NCBI RefSeq assembly: GCF_000341735.1 | Contig: NZ_KB455575.1 | Coordinates: forward strand, 2,569,802 to 2,633,801 | From: Methylotuvimicrobium buryatense 5G | GTDB lineage: Bacteria; Pseudomonadota; Gammaproteobacteria; Methylococcales; Methylomonadaceae | Direction of reading: 5' to 3' | DNA length: 64,000 bases | In this document: positions 62,974 to 64,000 of the stretch, in pieces | Position numbering within the stretch: position 1 is the stretch's first letter | Layout: every line of letters begins with the position of its first letter | The notes under the pieces: model-generated | What the model was told of the DNA's origin: nothing | The model's database searches: none | Seen by the model: only the letters and a program-made list of their open reading frames with translations | Translations under genes and position numbers: made by a program

Positions 62974-64000
62974 ATGCACATCATGAAAACAAAATCATTT
63001 ATCCCCAAGTCCTGTTTGGCGGCGTTGACGCTTCTTTTGACGCAGAATGTGTCTCATGCGATGCCGGGCATGGACATGCCGGCCGGCGAAAACGCAAAGC
63101 CGCACCCGCTAGCGAAAAGCATCGGCGTGCCGATTAACTCATCGGCCTCGGAATTTGAACTGACCTACAGCGCCGACGGCAAAACGGTCGTTTTCGTTTC
63201 GACGCGTCCAGGCGCCATCGAATCCAAAGGCAATCCCTACAACTTTGACATCTGGATGTCTCATAACGTGAATGGCGTTTGGCAAACGCCGATTCATCTG
63301 GGGCCCGACATCGACCCAAACGTTGGGCCGAACATCAATACATCCGCGTGGGAATTGGAACCGAGTCTGTCGGATGACGGCAACGCGCTTTATTTCACCC
63401 GCTACGAACCAGGCAATCTGTCTACCGGCGATCTCTATGTGGCGCAGAAAGTCGATGGCGTCTGGCAACCGGCCAGAAATTGGAACGATGTGCCGGAACT
63501 GCCTAACCTCAACACGCCGACCGGCGAAGAACATTGCCCGATCATCGTCTCGGACAGCCTGATTTATTTCAGTTATCAGCAACCCGGAGTCACCCAGGAC
63601 AGCGACATCTGGAAGGTCGAAAAGAAAAACGGGGTTTGGCAGAAACCTCAGAGTCTCGGCCCAAGAATCAATTCCCCTTACCGAGACCATTTGCATTGGA
63701 CAGGACTGTCGAAGGACGGCAAAAGCCTGATCATTACCAGTACGCGCCCGGATTTCGGCTCGCGTGGCGGACACGACGAATGGATTTCGTATCAAAATCC
63801 CCAAGGCGAATGGCAAGAGCCCTTGAACCTAGGCGACACCATTAACACGGCGGGCGAGGACATGTGCTGGGCCTTCACGCCGGACGGCAAGCAATTTTTC
63901 GGCGGTTGGGGCCCGCAAGGCTCCTATGATATGAATGTCATGTGGATGAACAAAGACGACGTGCCTTTGCTCAAGAATTTCGATCCGATCGGCCCGCCGC
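62974..64000 (+). CDS. Periplasmic WD40/PD40-like beta-propeller protein (3' end outside window)
   Basis: The frame is open from ATG 62974 (or ATG 62983, MKTKSFIPK) to the window edge, so the stop is not seen. A signal peptide ends near SHA. The mature N-terminus is MPGMDMPAGEN, Met-rich and possibly metal-binding. PD40/TolB-like repeats follow, for example FELTYSADGKTVVFVSTRPG, LEPSLSDDGNALYFTRY, HWTGLSKDGKSLIITSTRPD and FTPDGKQFFGGWG. It is probably periplasmic, with a scaffold or sensing role. It lies on the same strand as the methyltransferase upstream. Confidence 0.85.
   Translation, partial: MHIMKTKSFIPKSCLAALTLLLTQNVSHAMPGMDMPAGENAKPHPLAKSIGVPINSSASEFELTYSADGKTVVFVSTRPGAIESKGNPYNFDIWMSHNVNGVWQTPIHLGPDIDPNVGPNINTSAWELEPSLSDDGNALYFTRYEPGNLSTGDLYVAQKVDGVWQPARNWNDVPELPNLNTPTGEEHCPIIVSDSLIYFSYQQPGVTQDSDIWKVEKKNGVWQKPQSLGPRINSPYRDHLHWTGLSKDGKSLIITSTRPDFGSRGGHDEWISYQNPQGEWQEPLNLGDTINTAGEDMCWAFTPDGKQFFGGWGPQGSYDMNVMWMNKDDVPLLKNFDPIGPP

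Noticed and set aside
63139-63816. 225-codon minus-strand frame near the right edge
   Set aside because: Antisense to the propeller protein, whose open frame has a signal peptide and repeated PD40 motifs.

Overview
The window is 64 kb of a gammaproteobacterial chromosome. The gene order supports this: tRNA-tuf-secE-nusG-rplKAJL-rpoBC-rpsLG-fusA-tuf, hemA-prfA-prmC, mreBCD-mrdA-rodA, and dat-ybeD-lipB-lipA. An ectABC ectoine locus with a divergent MarR-type ectR, a Na+/solute symporter and a SulP transporter suggest a halotolerant organism. The ectR/ect arrangement and the ectR operator resemble those described for aerobic gammaproteobacterial methanotrophs (Methylococcales, Methylotuvimicrobium type). 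That assignment is inference; no methane-oxidation gene lies in the window.

Layout. 1-22.7 kb (minus strand): the translation/transcription superoperon, bounded by two tuf genes (the first cut by the window edge), five tRNA genes (Trp, Thr, Gly, Tyr, Gln), rplY, prs, ispE, lolB and a TPR lipoprotein. 23.0-26.6 kb (plus): hemA-prfA-prmC followed by a JAMM peptidase. 26.6-31.1 kb (minus): gatCAB interleaved with two Uma2-family genes. 31.8-42.7 kb (plus): cell-shape and peptidoglycan genes mreBCD, mrdA, rodA, a MltB-SPOR fusion and dacA, then dat, ybeD, lipB and lipA. 42.8-45.7 kb: tex and a small TIGR04073-like secreted protein.

From about 45.7 to 56.3 kb the window becomes accessory. Genes are separated by repeat-filled gaps: an HPPD-like dioxygenase, a sodium/solute symporter, a membrane-anchored TPR protein, ectC, ectB, ectA and ectR. 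Two repeat families (A, about 140-160 bp palindromic; B, with AAATCCTWA-type termini) recur here and once before mreB. One A copy sits inside a B copy. Another A copy lies between the predicted ect promoter/EctR operator and ectA. One B copy ends on the ectC stop codon. A separate 229-bp element with terminal inverted repeats and an 8-bp flanking duplication lies at 56.06-56.29 kb.

55.1-58.9 kb holds a putative envelope-lipid module: a flippase-like membrane protein, a glycosyltransferase, a CDP-alcohol phosphatidyltransferase and a methyltransferase. 59.2-61.8 kb has a SulP transporter divergent from a LysR regulator. 62.1-64 kb has a second methyltransferase and a beta-propeller periplasmic protein that runs off the window edge.

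No prophage, CRISPR array, transposase or toxin-antitoxin locus was recognised. The most unusual signals are the repeat-remodelled ect locus, the uncharacterised HPPD-like protein with its metal triad intact, the MltB-SPOR fusion, the apparent non-AUG start of mreC, and the MITE-like element.
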